Below, piece after piece: positions 24,339 to 32,833 of a stretch of 64,000 nucleotides of DNA (within the stretch, counting starts at the first letter, position 1; each line of letters starts with the position of its first letter). Position numbers and translations under genes: made by a program. The stretch is from a virus, in the IMG/VR virus record IMGVR_UViG_3300020469_000021, positions 40,957-104,956 of that record; one strand, given 5' to 3'. The notes below the pieces were generated by a model. It made no database searches, had not been told where the DNA came from, and saw only the letters and a list, made by a program, of their open reading frames with translations.

Positions 24339-24541
24339 AAACATTTGAAATAGAAATAGCAAGCACGACTTATCGCACTTACTTTATTGATTCAGAATCG
24401 AAAGATGATGCAGTTAGTAGAGCTTTTGATGAAATGGAAGCTGATTGGGAAATAAGTAAAGCATGGAAACAGAATGCTGAAGTTAGTTTCACAGAAGAGA
24501 GAGAGAAAGAATCTGAAGAAGATTCAATGGAATTAAAATGA
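24335..24541 (+). CDS. Hypothetical protein (DpnD/PcfM-like pattern)
   Basis: 68 residues from ATG 24335, overlapping the previous TGA. MKTFEIEIASTTYRTYFIDSESKDDAVSRAF follows the strand-strand-helix pattern of 10014 and 15984, so three related small proteins may occur here. Overlaps the AbrB-like gene by 4 nt. Confidence 0.55.
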   Translation: MKTFEIEIASTTYRTYFIDSESKDDAVSRAFDEMEADWEISKAWKQNAEVSFTEEREKESEEDSMELK

Positions 24542-24837
24542 AAGTTTCAGAATTAGAAGTTAAGCAAAGTTTTGATGGTGAATTATATTTTCGCTTGCCC
24601 GATGATCTATTAAAAAGATTAGGATGGGAAGTTGGTGACGAATTAGAATTTATCCCACAAGATGAAGCATTTATTATTAGAAAAGTTAAAATTGATTTAC
24701 GAAAATATAAGAAGATTGAGCTTGACTTTAGTAGCGATGATTTGTTAAAGTATATGATGTTCGCACATGAAAAAAATATTACATTTAATGAACTCTGCGA
24801 GGAAGCAGTAAAAGAAAAACTAAAAGAAAATGAATAA
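24538..24837 (+). CDS. AbrB/SpoVT-like swapped-hairpin DNA-binding protein
   Basis: 99 residues. GELYFRLPDDLLKRLGWEVGDELEF...FIIRKVK (about 14-50) matches the swapped-hairpin AbrB fold used by transition-state regulators and antitoxins. The C-terminal half is a helical extension. It probably binds DNA as a dimer and could regulate the early region; no toxin gene is evident alongside. Confidence 0.65.
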   Translation: MKVSELEVKQSFDGELYFRLPDDLLKRLGWEVGDELEFIPQDEAFIIRKVKIDLRKYKKIELDFSSDDLLKYMMFAHEKNITFNELCEEAVKEKLKENE

Positions 24838-25105
24838 AATAGAAGAAGCACAAAAAATAGATAGTTTGTTTGAGGTTGAAAGTGGATTAGACACTCGTCT
24901 TTTCGAGTTGGCAGGTTATCCTCTTATCGAAGACATTGTAGAACAAATGTTTCAATTAAAAGAAAAAATGAACAAGAGGCTCAATGACAGAGCAAAACTT
25001 TTAGGTATAGGTGGAGAGTTTGGTGTTGTTCCACCCGATACATCTCACTTAAATAATGATGACTTTGGCGCATTTATTAGGGAAGAGATTAGTGTTGACA
25101 AGTAA
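24830..25105 (+). CDS. Hypothetical protein
   Basis: 91 residues, helical (EDIVEQMFQLKEKMNKRLNDR), Gly/Pro-rich near the C-terminus. The stop region contains the next TTGACA. Confidence 0.55.
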   Translation: MNKIEEAQKIDSLFEVESGLDTRLFELAGYPLIEDIVEQMFQLKEKMNKRLNDRAKLLGIGGEFGVVPPDTSHLNNDDFGAFIREEISVDK

Positions 25106-25123
25106 AAATATACTTGCTAAAGT
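25095..25123 (+). promoter_or_regulatory. Leaderless promoter
   Basis: TTGACA, 17 bp, TAAAGT, exactly 6 nt, ATG at 25130. The -35 lies inside the 3' end of the upstream gene. Confidence 0.75.
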
Positions 25124-25129
25124 ACGAAC

Positions 25130-25531
25130 ATGAAAGAAATTATAGGAGACGATTATCCAACTTACGAAGAATCTGTAAACATGAGTCTTGCAGAGCAAGC
25201 TAGGAAGAGGACAGAAGATATGGAAAATTTGAGGAAAGAAGAGAAGGATGTAACTAAAAGCAATCTCGAAAGATTGTTACAAGAAAATTTTGAACTTAAA
25301 CATCGATTGGCTTGCGTTGCTGATGATATTGAAATTATAGATAGGCATATCCAAAATAATTGCAATAAAAGATTTAAAAGACCAAGTTTACTTGAAGATG
25401 GAAGCACCCATGCAGATGAAGCATGGCATAACATTACTAATATACAAATTGCTTGCGACTTAAATGATGATGATGTATTAGAATGGACTAGCGATGTTAG
25501 AAAAGCGCAAGAGGCAAATAAAAGAAAATGA
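25130..25531 (+). CDS. Hypothetical helical protein
   Basis: 133 residues. A central helix (LERLLQENFELKHRLACVADDIEII) could form a coiled coil. Leaderless by promoter spacing. Unknown function. Confidence 0.6.
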   Translation: MKEIIGDDYPTYEESVNMSLAEQARKRTEDMENLRKEEKDVTKSNLERLLQENFELKHRLACVADDIEIIDRHIQNNCNKRFKRPSLLEDGSTHADEAWHNITNIQIACDLNDDDVLEWTSDVRKAQEANKRK

Positions 25532-25686
25532 ATAAATTAATAGAGTTAATTGACAAAAAAATTGAAGAGATTGAAAATTATGCAGTAGATACTCAAGAGA
25601 ACGAGGAGAGATACATCCATGAGATAAATTGCTTAATTCAGACTAAGTTTTTGTTAGTTGGAAATAAAAATCTTTTAGTGGACTGA
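25528..25686 (+). CDS. Hypothetical 52-aa protein
   Basis: 52 residues, acidic helix (MNKLIELIDKKIEEIENYAV...). Overlaps the previous gene by 4 nt. Confidence 0.5.
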   Translation: MNKLIELIDKKIEEIENYAVDTQENEERYIHEINCLIQTKFLLVGNKNLLVD

Positions 25687-25695
25687 AAAAAACAT

Positions 25696-25724
25696 TTGAC
25701 ATTTCCAAAATTCTTGTCAAACTT
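25696..25724 (+). promoter_or_regulatory. Promoter with TTGACA/TGTCAA dyad
   Basis: TTGACA, N13, TGTCAA: a perfect inverted repeat whose left arm is the -35 and whose right arm ends in the -10 (AAACTT). ATG follows 9 nt after the -10. Confidence 0.5.
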
Positions 25725-25733
25725 ATTAGCATT

Positions 25734-26042
25734 ATGAAAGAAGAGCTAGACAATAAAACATTAAAGAAAATTTTGAGAGGCAAAGAAACAGGTGGATGGG
25801 GAGACTATTCAGCTTTTCGCCATGCACAGAAAAGAGCGCTTCAGAGGCATGGAATCGACATTAACATTAGGGTTTACAGAGAACTCTGTCTGAAGGCTCT
25901 TAATTCTCCTGTCAAAAGAAAAGCAAAGGGCGGTAGAAAAGTCGTCTCCCTTCCACATAGAAAAAAAAGATTTAGGGTTGTTTTTGACCCCGACACAAAC
26001 ACGATTGTAACCTTTCTTCCAAAAATGGAAAAAAAACCTTGA
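25734..26042 (+). CDS. Hypothetical basic protein
   Basis: 102 residues, basic. A C-terminal FRVVFDPDTNTIVTFLPKM strand pair resembles the closing strands of DUF4258/RelE-like toxins, and a KRALQRHGIDINIRVYREL helix precedes it. A small nuclease-like protein is possible but unproven. Its stop overlaps the rIIA promoter. Confidence 0.55.
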   Translation: MKEELDNKTLKKILRGKETGGWGDYSAFRHAQKRALQRHGIDINIRVYRELCLKALNSPVKRKAKGGRKVVSLPHRKKRFRVVFDPDTNTIVTFLPKMEKKP

Positions 26043-26114
26043 CAGGCATTATCCTTTATGTAATATTAGAGGCTCAATCAAATTTATCACACAAAAAATA
26101 GAAATTCGCACAAA

Positions 26115-28457
26115 ATGATTATCGCACAAGACAAGTCTAAAAAAGTAGTTCAATCTCATGATTTTGAGCAAGTAAATTGCACCATCGATGCAGAAGATAT
26201 GCGCTATGTCGCATCTCTTTTGAGAAACAATTACTCCAATCCACCTCTCGCAGTAGTTCGTGAGATTACCGCAAATGCGCTTGACGCAAATCTTGAAGCA
26301 AATTCAAGTCGCAGGATTGAAGTTACTATTCCATCTGCTCTTAATCCTCATTTTGTTGTTCGTGATTTCGGGGGTGGACTCAGTAAGGAAGATATTTTTG
26401 GTCTTTATTCTAAGTATGGAAAATCAACGAAAAGAGATAGCAATAATTATATCGGTGCTTTCGGCATTGGTAAGTTTGCCCCCCTTTCTTATGGTGATAA
26501 TTTTACTTGCGTATCCTACCACAATGGTACGAAAGCTACATATAATATTTTTGTTAATGACGATGACGATACCAAGATTGTCGAGTTGCAAAAGCCTCAA
26601 CCATCTGACGAACCAAGTGGTTTAGTAATAGAGGTTGCAGTTGCCGATGAAGATGTAGACACTTTTAGAGATGTTTGCAAACAATTCTTTCGCTTTTTCT
26701 CTGAAGAAGAAAAACCTAAGTTTATTGGTGTTGGAGAAGATGAAGAGTTTTTCGAGCCATACAAGGTTGTAATGGAAGCTGAAGATAAATCTTGGTGGAT
26801 TCTTGAGGATGAAAGAGATTATTGGAGTAAAAGCCATGCAGAATCTCATGCAGTTATGGGTAGGGTTCACTATCCGCTTAACACAAATGCAATAAATTTC
26901 TCATCAATTACAGATGGAGATGAATCTCTAACTAGAAACTTGAAAGAGTTAGCTTCGCACGAAAATCTTTACATTCGTTTTGATATTGGTCAACTCAAAT
27001 TGCATCATAGCAGAGAATCTTTAGAGTACAACAAGCAAACTCAAAAGGAAATTCTATCTGTTTTAATGAATGTCCAAAAGGATATTGAGAAGATTGCAAA
27101 GAAAAAACTTGGTGATGCAGAAGATTTGTGGGACGCAAAAGCCAAGTATGCTCAAGTAATTAATGCTCTTCCTTATGGTCTTAAAAACTTATTTCAAAAT
27201 TCTTTTGAATGGGATGGCATAAAGATCAAAGGAATAGAGATCAGTAGGGATTACAAGTATCAAGACGATATTATTATTACTGATTACCACAAGGATTCCG
27301 ATGCAGATGCGACCGATGGTTATAGAGTTCGCTCTACAAAAATTCACAGAATCCTTCCGCATGAGAATACTCAACTCTGTATTCAATTCAATAAGCATCC
27401 TCATGGCAACGCTCAAAGAGTCAGAACCTTGTTCCAACAGAACGAAAATCTTGATAAAGTTACTTGCGTTTATGCTACCGAAGTAGGAGAAGAGCATCTT
27501 TATGATATTGATGGTATGCAGTTTAACAAATTTAAGAAGGGTAGAACCATTGACATTTCTACTATTGAAAAGGCAAAGTTGCAATCGAGAGGAACAGGTG
27601 TTTCGGGAGAAAGTCGAGCAGATGTCCCTCTTTTTGAATTTGATGCAGATAATAAGAATAAATGGCAAAGGAAAAACGCAGACTATTGGCTTAATTGTAT
27701 AGAAAAAATTGATGAATTAGAGTCTATTGCTTCAGAAGGTGGAGATACGCTAATTTATGTTCCGATTTCTAATTATAAGATTGTCGATGACAAGGTAACA
27801 GGTCAAGAAGCAGTTATGGGATTGGACGCTTTTAAGAGAGATGTAAAAGCAATTTTCAATATTCAAAAGGATCAAGATGATTCATTCAGTCAACCTTTAA
27901 TTTTAGGTATACGCAAAAAAGATTGCAATAAACTCGATAAAGCGTATTGGAAATCATGGGATGACTACAAGAAATCTTTTGCAAAGTCTTATTTAATAAA
28001 CAATAAGCATATAATTACAAAATCTGAGAAGGCAATGGCTTATAAGGAGAATCAGTATAATATGAAAAATTATCGTTTACTTCATTCTTTGTTGGATAAT
28101 CCTAATTGGAGAAAATTCGTCCAAGCTAATTTGCCTTCCCATCACATTTGGTCTGAACTCATGGAAGATGTTGAGTTGATGATTGCAGAAGGCGCAGAAG
28201 AGCAGAAACTTACAACTATTTATCGTCTAGTAAACTTCTTGAAGAAAGAGGATGAAGAATGGGTCAAGGAAAATATTCAGTCAGATTATGATGTGAATGA
28301 ATTCGACAATAAATGTTTAGAAATTTCTAAGCAATACCCATTGCTCGTCAATATTTGTGAAGGAATTTACGGATGGAGAAGTATGCAAGAGGGAAGCATT
28401 GGAGACAACATAATTAGCTACATAAATTTGTGCGATAAAGTGGGGGTTGGGAATTAA
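26115..28457 (+). CDS. rIIA: rIIA-like GHKL-ATPase protein
   Basis: 780 residues. The N-terminal ATP-binding domain carries the N-box VVREITANALDANLEAN (E50, N54), the DFGGGLS loop (84-90) and GAFGIGKFAPLS (115-126), all typical of the GHKL fold in phage rIIA proteins. The long C-terminal part is characteristic of that family. In T4, rIIA and rIIB influence lysis inhibition and protect against the lambda RexAB exclusion system; both associate with membrane and DNA. Here rIIB follows directly, supporting the call. A TTGACA promoter lies at 26039. Confidence 0.85.
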   Translation: MIIAQDKSKKVVQSHDFEQVNCTIDAEDMRYVASLLRNNYSNPPLAVVREITANALDANLEANSSRRIEVTIPSALNPHFVVRDFGGGLSKEDIFGLYSKYGKSTKRDSNNYIGAFGIGKFAPLSYGDNFTCVSYHNGTKATYNIFVNDDDDTKIVELQKPQPSDEPSGLVIEVAVADEDVDTFRDVCKQFFRFFSEEEKPKFIGVGEDEEFFEPYKVVMEAEDKSWWILEDERDYWSKSHAESHAVMGRVHYPLNTNAINFSSITDGDESLTRNLKELASHENLYIRFDIGQLKLHHSRESLEYNKQTQKEILSVLMNVQKDIEKIAKKKLGDAEDLWDAKAKYAQVINALPYGLKNLFQNSFEWDGIKIKGIEISRDYKYQDDIIITDYHKDSDADATDGYRVRSTKIHRILPHENTQLCIQFNKHPHGNAQRVRTLFQQNENLDKVTCVYATEVGEEHLYDIDGMQFNKFKKGRTIDISTIEKAKLQSRGTGVSGESRADVPLFEFDADNKNKWQRKNADYWLNCIEKIDELESIASEGGDTLIYVPISNYKIVDDKVTGQEAVMGLDAFKRDVKAIFNIQKDQDDSFSQPLILGIRKKDCNKLDKAYWKSWDDYKKSFAKSYLINNKHIITKSEKAMAYKENQYNMKNYRLLHSLLDNPNWRKFVQANLPSHHIWSELMEDVELMIAEGAEEQKLTTIYRLVNFLKKEDEEWVKENIQSDYDVNEFDNKCLEISKQYPLLVNICEGIYGWRSMQEGSIGDNIISYINLCDKVGVGN

Positions 28458-28565
28458 TTTTCCCTTCCCTCATATTTTTGTTGACAAGTTCATGTATATT
28501 CGCATAATTGTAGGAATGCTTAGATAAAACAACTTTTTTAAAATTTAAAATCATTAAAAATAAAC

Positions 28566-28594
28566 TTGACAGAATCAAAAATTTTTAGTATAGT
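28566..28594 (+). promoter_or_regulatory. Strong promoter upstream of rIIB
   Basis: TTGACA, 17 bp, TATAGT, followed by a leader of about 30 nt rich in A. Unlike the leaderless genes, rIIB has room for a ribosome-binding site here, though only a weak AGAGAT is seen. Confidence 0.7.
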
Positions 28595-28629
28595 ATAGCA
28601 ATAACATTAAGAAATAGAGATAAAAAATT

Positions 28630-29808
28630 ATGAGTGAGAGAATACCATATACATTAAGTGAAAGTTCAATTTGCGTTTTTTGGGAAGGCAAGCCTTATAC
28701 CATTCGCAAAGACAATGTAAACTTTGAAAATTTGAAGCAAGCGATATTTGACGCTAGATACGAGGATGTTCCACAATATCTTGACATCGTTAAGGCAGTA
28801 GAAAATTTTGTTGAAGGCGACATCGAAGTTCGTGACGAAGTAGTTTACTACAAAAGTCATCGCTTGCATGGTGTTGTCGTGAATAAGTTGCTTGAAATGC
28901 TTCGTGCAGGAATGAAAGACTCTGCTCCGCTTACTAATTTCATTTCTCGTTTGCAAGCCAATCCAAGCGCTAATTCGGTAAATGAACTTTATTCCTTTAT
29001 GAATTACAAGATGCTTCCTAACACTCCCGAAGGTAAGGTTTTGGGATACAAAGGAGTTCAATCTGATTATTGGTCAACCACAGGTAATGCAGATACCATT
29101 GTTCTTCAAGGCAAGACAAACGAAAGGCATCAAATTTTGAATGAAGTTGGCACAACCATCGAAGTTCAACGCAGATGCGTGGATGACAATAAGGACAATC
29201 ATTGTTCTTTTGGGCTTCATGTCGGTTCTTATGATTATGCTGATTCTTGGGCAGGAGATGGTGGAAGATTGCTTGTAGTCGAGTTTGACCCTGCTGATGC
29301 AGTTAGCGTTCCGACTGATTGTGATTTTCAGAAATTGAGGGTTTCCAAGTACAAGGTAGTCGAAGACATTACTGAACACAGGAAAGAGATGAATAAACCT
29401 GTCTACGAGGCTAATAAGCCCATCTATGGATCGAATAATGATAATGATTATGAAATTGAGGATGAGGATGAAGGTCGTGATTATCTTTATGATGATGATG
29501 GAATAGATGGTGATTATGACATGGATCAAACCGATTCGGATGTTGAATCAAGAGATTCCAAAGAATTCTTCAAGAGATTTGCGAGTGCTAAAAATGAGGA
29601 AGACTTCTTAACGCATTTAGCTATACGAAATTATGTAGACAATAAGCATGACAAGGGCATCAATCCTTCTGTCAAGCAAGTTCGTTCTTTACAAGTTGTT
29701 CGTGATGCGAAGTTTGATACTGCACAAGTTGGAGACATCTTAGATCAATTAGGGTTTAATTTAGATGGAAATGGTTGCCTTACCGACAAGTTGGTTTTAA
29801 GAAACTGA
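28630..29808 (+). CDS. rIIB: rIIB-like protein
   Basis: 392 residues. LYSFMNYKMLPNTPEGKVLGYKGVQSDYWSTTGN..., CVDDNKDNHCSFGLHVGSYDYA and GRLLVVEFDPADAVSVPTDC are the signature segments of T4 rIIB and its homologues. An acidic, Asp/Glu-rich linker (about 265-305) precedes a helical C-terminal domain. It would work with the rIIA protein encoded just upstream. It has its own promoter, so the pair need not be co-transcribed. Confidence 0.88.
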   Translation: MSERIPYTLSESSICVFWEGKPYTIRKDNVNFENLKQAIFDARYEDVPQYLDIVKAVENFVEGDIEVRDEVVYYKSHRLHGVVVNKLLEMLRAGMKDSAPLTNFISRLQANPSANSVNELYSFMNYKMLPNTPEGKVLGYKGVQSDYWSTTGNADTIVLQGKTNERHQILNEVGTTIEVQRRCVDDNKDNHCSFGLHVGSYDYADSWAGDGGRLLVVEFDPADAVSVPTDCDFQKLRVSKYKVVEDITEHRKEMNKPVYEANKPIYGSNNDNDYEIEDEDEGRDYLYDDDGIDGDYDMDQTDSDVESRDSKEFFKRFASAKNEEDFLTHLAIRNYVDNKHDKGINPSVKQVRSLQVVRDAKFDTAQVGDILDQLGFNLDGNGCLTDKLVLRN

Positions 29809-29809
29809 T

Positions 29810-30049
29810 ATGTCAATTTCTCTATTAGAAAGTTCGCTCAAACAAGCGTCAGTTACTCAAATTGACGCTTGTTGGGCGATCTTGAAATATAAGGATATGG
29901 GTATTCTAAGAAAAGTTCGTTGCATTAGTTTTGTCCTCGATATAGATTATGACACTTTTCTAAAAGAATGTCCATCTAGTAATGAAGGTAGAATTTACGA
30001 TCAGCATACTCGTAATATGATTGATGCGAGTTTGAAGAAATATTCTTGA
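29810..30049 (+). CDS. Hypothetical helical protein
   Basis: 79 residues (SLLESSLKQASVTQIDACWAIL), starting 1 nt after rIIB. Helix-turn-helix-like C-terminal half (FLKECPSSNEGRIYDQHTRNM). Ends in the next TTGAC. Confidence 0.55.
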   Translation: MSISLLESSLKQASVTQIDACWAILKYKDMGILRKVRCISFVLDIDYDTFLKECPSSNEGRIYDQHTRNMIDASLKKYS

Positions 30050-30099
30050 CTATGTTCCAATTATATCGTAAGATTGGGGCATAAATTAATTTTGTTAAA

Positions 30100-30342
30100 A
30101 TGGTTACTTTAAATAAAGATGGTACTCCTCGCAAGAAGGGGAGTGGAAAGACAAAAGGTTCTACTTCTTTCGTTGAAATTAAACTCTCTACGCTCAAGAA
30201 TCTAGTGAAGGATGGGGTTACAATTCCTGTTAGCAGAAAGTGGCTAAATGCACTTGGATACAAAGAAAGTTCTGTTGCTTCAAATAAATCCAAGGAAGAG
30301 AGTTCAGATAAGGTAGAGTTTACTATAACAAATTTTGAATAA
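30100..30342 (+). CDS. Hypothetical basic protein with GSGKTKGS-like tail
   Basis: 80 residues. The N-terminus NKDGTPRKKGSGKTKGSTSF is a flexible basic arm of the kind seen in phage DNA-binding proteins; GSGKT here is in an unstructured context and is not a credible Walker loop. SRKWLNALGYK follows. Promoter TTGACT at 30047. Confidence 0.55.
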   Translation: MVTLNKDGTPRKKGSGKTKGSTSFVEIKLSTLKNLVKDGVTIPVSRKWLNALGYKESSVASNKSKEESSDKVEFTITNFE

Positions 30343-30484
30343 ACTTTAACCAACATAGACAATTAATTTAAATTTAATATAATTTATTTTACATAATAAA
30401 AAATTGTCATTTGTGGTAGAGCGAAAACAAGAAAGACGAACGGAAAAGTCAAATTCGGGGCGCTAGTTAATTAAATACAAAAAT

Positions 30485-30655
30485 ATGATAAGTAATATCA
30501 GATTCAAAGCAATAGACGATTTGAAAAACTTGAGAGCAGAAGTTCTGACATTGCCGAAGCCAAGCAAACAAGATGATGAAAGAATAAGTAAATTAGCTGA
30601 AGAAAACAAGTTAATCAAAATAGGAATTATTAAGCAAACCGCCAAAAAGAAATAG
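30485..30655 (+). CDS. Hypothetical 56-aa basic protein
   Basis: 56 residues, helical and basic (MISNIRFKAIDDLKNLRAEV...). Surrounded by long A/T-rich spacers on both sides, unlike the packed region before it. Confidence 0.45.
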   Translation: MISNIRFKAIDDLKNLRAEVLTLPKPSKQDDERISKLAEENKLIKIGIIKQTAKKK

Positions 30656-30721
30656 ATAAAAAATTCTTATTTATTAATATAATTTAATTATAATTTAAAA
30701 TAACCCAAACTAAATTTTATA

Positions 30722-30967
30722 ATGAGCCACAACGCTTACCAAGTATATGATGCTAAAGGCAATTTTCATGCAGGATATGACATTGATTGTCGTTCATGGA
30801 GTCAAAATGATGCACTCAAATGGGCTAAGATTACCGCCAAACATATTCATGGCTTAATTATGCTAAAGTCCTCTGAATCAGAGACTTTGCGAGTCATCCA
30901 CAACTTCTCCCATAAGAAATATAACAATAATGCTAATAGTAAGAATAATAAGCAAAATAATAAGTAA
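30722..30967 (+). CDS. Hypothetical protein with Asn-rich tail
   Basis: 81 residues. NAYQVYDAKGNFHAGYDID resembles short phage proteins with a beta hairpin. The C-terminus is Asn/Lys-rich (NNNANSKNNKQNNK), reflecting the local AAT/AAR repeats. Confidence 0.5.
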   Translation: MSHNAYQVYDAKGNFHAGYDIDCRSWSQNDALKWAKITAKHIHGLIMLKSSESETLRVIHNFSHKKYNNNANSKNNKQNNK

Positions 30968-31040
30968 GAAAATATATGGGTTTGAGATGTGGAGTTTTTA
31001 AATATATAAAAAATAAGATAAAATAAGAAATTTTAAATTA

Positions 31041-31190
31041 ATGAAAACTTTACCTATGTTATGTTCGATGGTTTTGTGGGGCAAGCTGAGAGCTAGAAAG
31101 AAACAAAACAAAATAGAACAAAATAAAACAAATAATAAGCGCCCCAAGAAAGTGCAAAGAAATGATTATGGATTTCCTACATTTAAATAG
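31041..31190 (+). CDS. Hypothetical 49-aa basic protein
   Basis: 49 residues, a hydrophobic start (MKTLPMLCSMVLWGKLRARK) and a very basic tail. The ORF is isolated in A/T-rich DNA. Confidence 0.35.
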   Translation: MKTLPMLCSMVLWGKLRARKKQNKIEQNKTNNKRPKKVQRNDYGFPTFK

Positions 31191-31530
31191 AAAAAATTAC
31201 TAATCAAATTTTCACTAAATAATAGAACTTAATAAAGATTTATAATAATTTTAATAAGATTAGGGCGCATTTAATTAAATTTAAAATAATTTAAAATAAA
31301 CACAAATAAGCATCTGCGAAATAATCGCCCGAATGAAAAGCAAACGCGGAAATAATTAAATAAGAAAATACATAAAGTACAAATAATCTAATTGCAAAAG
31401 ATTTTTTGCGGAAATAAGATAAATGCAGAGCAAATATTAAAAGAATACAAATAATATTTAATGAAATAAAGAATCAACGCAAAAGTTAATTATATAGATT
31501 TTTTTGTGTTTTATGTGACAATTTTTTATG
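31191..31530 (+). other. A/T-rich spacer without a supported gene
   Basis: About 340 bases dominated by AAATAA/TTTAAAATA runs with a few GC-richer islands (GGGCGCATTT, ATCGCCCG, GCAAACGCGG). No ORF, tRNA or clear terminator is seen. It could be a long A/T-rich upstream region of the following promoter. Confidence 0.5.
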
Positions 31531-31559
31531 TTGACATTATGTATAATTCTGTCAGACTT
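31531..31559 (+). promoter_or_regulatory. CTGTC-class promoter
   Basis: TTGACA, 17 bp ending in CTGTC, AGACTT. The TTGACA lies inside the longer open frame from 31506, showing that the true start is downstream. Confidence 0.6.
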
Positions 31560-31589
31560 AGGGTAAACAATGAGAAACCAAATATCAAT

Positions 31590-32114
31590 ATGAGTTTAGC
31601 AAGAGAAATAAATAAGAAATTAGATGAAATATTGTCAATTAAGAATGAAATAAATAAGTTGAGAGAAGAAGTTTCTCCCGATGCACTCTTGACAAATCAC
31701 GAAACAGGTGATACTATGTCTCGTGATGATGCGATAAAGGTAGCAGAAGGTGTTATCGAGCGTATCAATGACGACCTAAATAAACTTACAAACCAAGGAC
31801 AAAATGTTAGAAATATCTTTGATAATACTTTCTATATTAATGATTTACTTCAAGATAAGGAACGACCCGATGGGGTAAAGAGTAAAAAACAAACAAAATC
31901 AAATAAAATAAAGAAAAAATATTCTAAAAAATGGAGCGCACCGCCTTCGGGCTTTAAGTCTTCACCCAAACCACAGGCAGATGCGTTAAATGAATTAAAA
32001 AATAAATTAAATAAAGATGGATATTTTGATAAGAATGGTAAAATTTCACAAGAAGAATTCATGAAAAAATTAAGAGAATACTATAACCGAAAACAAGATG
32101 AAGAACCTTGGTAA
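31590..32114 (+). CDS. Hypothetical coiled-coil and basic protein
   Basis: 174 residues from ATG 31590. In-frame starts at 31506-31570 lie in or before the promoter. A leucine/isoleucine coiled coil (INKKLDEILSIKNEINKLREE) is followed by a lysine-rich linker (KKQTKSNKIKKKYSKK) and a C-terminal EF-hand-like or helical segment (LNKDGYFDKNGKISQEEFMK), in which DKNGKISQEEF fits a calcium loop. A seven-codon ORF (31570-31593) overlaps the start by ATGA. Confidence 0.6.
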   Translation: MSLAREINKKLDEILSIKNEINKLREEVSPDALLTNHETGDTMSRDDAIKVAEGVIERINDDLNKLTNQGQNVRNIFDNTFYINDLLQDKERPDGVKSKKQTKSNKIKKKYSKKWSAPPSGFKSSPKPQADALNELKNKLNKDGYFDKNGKISQEEFMKKLREYYNRKQDEEPW

Positions 32115-32132
32115 AAAAGAATAAAAAAGGTG

Positions 32133-32161
32133 TTGACTTTTTAAAAAAACCTGTCAGACTT
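32133..32161 (+). promoter_or_regulatory. CTGTC-class promoter with leader
   Basis: TTGACT, 17 bp ending in CTGTC, AGACTT. Unlike the leaderless genes it is followed by a 25-nt leader with an excellent AGGAGG site before the ATG at 32193. Confidence 0.6.
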
Positions 32162-32192
32162 ATAGAATAACAATTAAAACAGGAGGAAAAAT

Positions 32193-32393
32193 ATGGCAAA
32201 CATAGCAAAATGCGCAAGGGCAACTGCGGTAATGAACAAGGTAAAAGGGAGAGACCCACACGCTTTCAATCGCAGGTTTCTAGGATATAACGAGGCGATA
32301 GAGGGCATCATTGCCCAACAGAAACAAGCCGATCTTCAACTCAAGCAAATACAAGCTCAAAGAGCAATTAGAGTAGCAAAAGGGGTAGCATAA
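32193..32393 (+). CDS. Hypothetical basic protein
   Basis: 66 residues, basic, helical (MANIAKCARATAVMNKVKGR, then AEGI-like helices rich in Gln). First gene of a three-gene operon with a strong Shine-Dalgarno (AGGAGG). Shares its stop with the next ATG. Confidence 0.6.
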   Translation: MANIAKCARATAVMNKVKGRDPHAFNRRFLGYNEAIEGIIAQQKQADLQLKQIQAQRAIRVAKGVA

Positions 32394-32575
32394 TGAATTT
32401 ATCACAGGAAAATAATTTAATAGAAAAAATTGCTCAATTAATAGATGAGTATCTCGAAACAGAAGTCGAGGACTTGAGCCACATAGATAAGATGGTTCAA
32501 ATACAAAAGCAAGAGGCAAAGAAACTACAAGAAAAAAATAATGCACTTGACGCAATAAATGGAGGTAGCAAATAA
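32393..32575 (+). CDS. Hypothetical helical protein
   Basis: 60 residues, acidic helix followed by a Gln/Lys helix (MVQIQKQEAKKLQEKNNALD); probable coiled coil. Ends with a GGAGG site for the next gene, with which it overlaps by 1 nt. Confidence 0.55.
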   Translation: MNLSQENNLIEKIAQLIDEYLETEVEDLSHIDKMVQIQKQEAKKLQEKNNALDAINGGSK

Positions 32576-32790
32576 TGATTGATCCCGACGAGTGGATGGA
32601 GGAAGCAATAGGTGCAAGTGATCCTTTTAATTCATTATTATATAAACTTAATCAAATAAAAAATCAGATGAAACAAGAGTTGGGCAGAGAGCCTACCGCA
32701 GAAGAAATTTCTTCTGAAACAAAAATTGAAATTGGAGTAATAACAAAACTACTTCCTATCGTAAAAAAGAGAAAACTTCACGAACAATAA
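32575..32790 (+). CDS. Orphan sigma-70 region 3-like mini-protein
   Basis: 71 residues. Residues 33-63 (KQELGREPTAEEISSETKI...VITKLLPIVKK) match the first helices of sigma-70 region 3, whose consensus reads ELGREPT.EEIA......V..LL.....; regions 2 and 4 are absent. In a full sigma factor this domain contacts the extended -10 element and RNA polymerase. A free copy could compete with or modify a host sigma factor, or work with a separate phage subunit. It is the third gene of a coupled operon. Confidence 0.65.
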   Translation: MIDPDEWMEEAIGASDPFNSLLYKLNQIKNQMKQELGREPTAEEISSETKIEIGVITKLLPIVKKRKLHEQ

Positions 32791-32798
32791 AATTGTAC

Positions 32799-32827
32799 TT
32801 GACAAATATCAAATATTGTAGTATGAT
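32799..32827 (+). promoter_or_regulatory. Strong promoter of the large non-coding RNA
   Basis: TTGACA, 17 bp, TATGAT: the best sigma-70 match in the region, with no start codon behind it. Transcription should begin near 32834. Confidence 0.8.
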
Positions 32828-32833
32828 ATATAA

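Noticed and set aside
30100-30342. Walker A loop GSGKT in the basic protein
   Set aside because: It sits in an unstructured lysine-rich arm of an 80-residue protein with no Walker B or P-loop fold.
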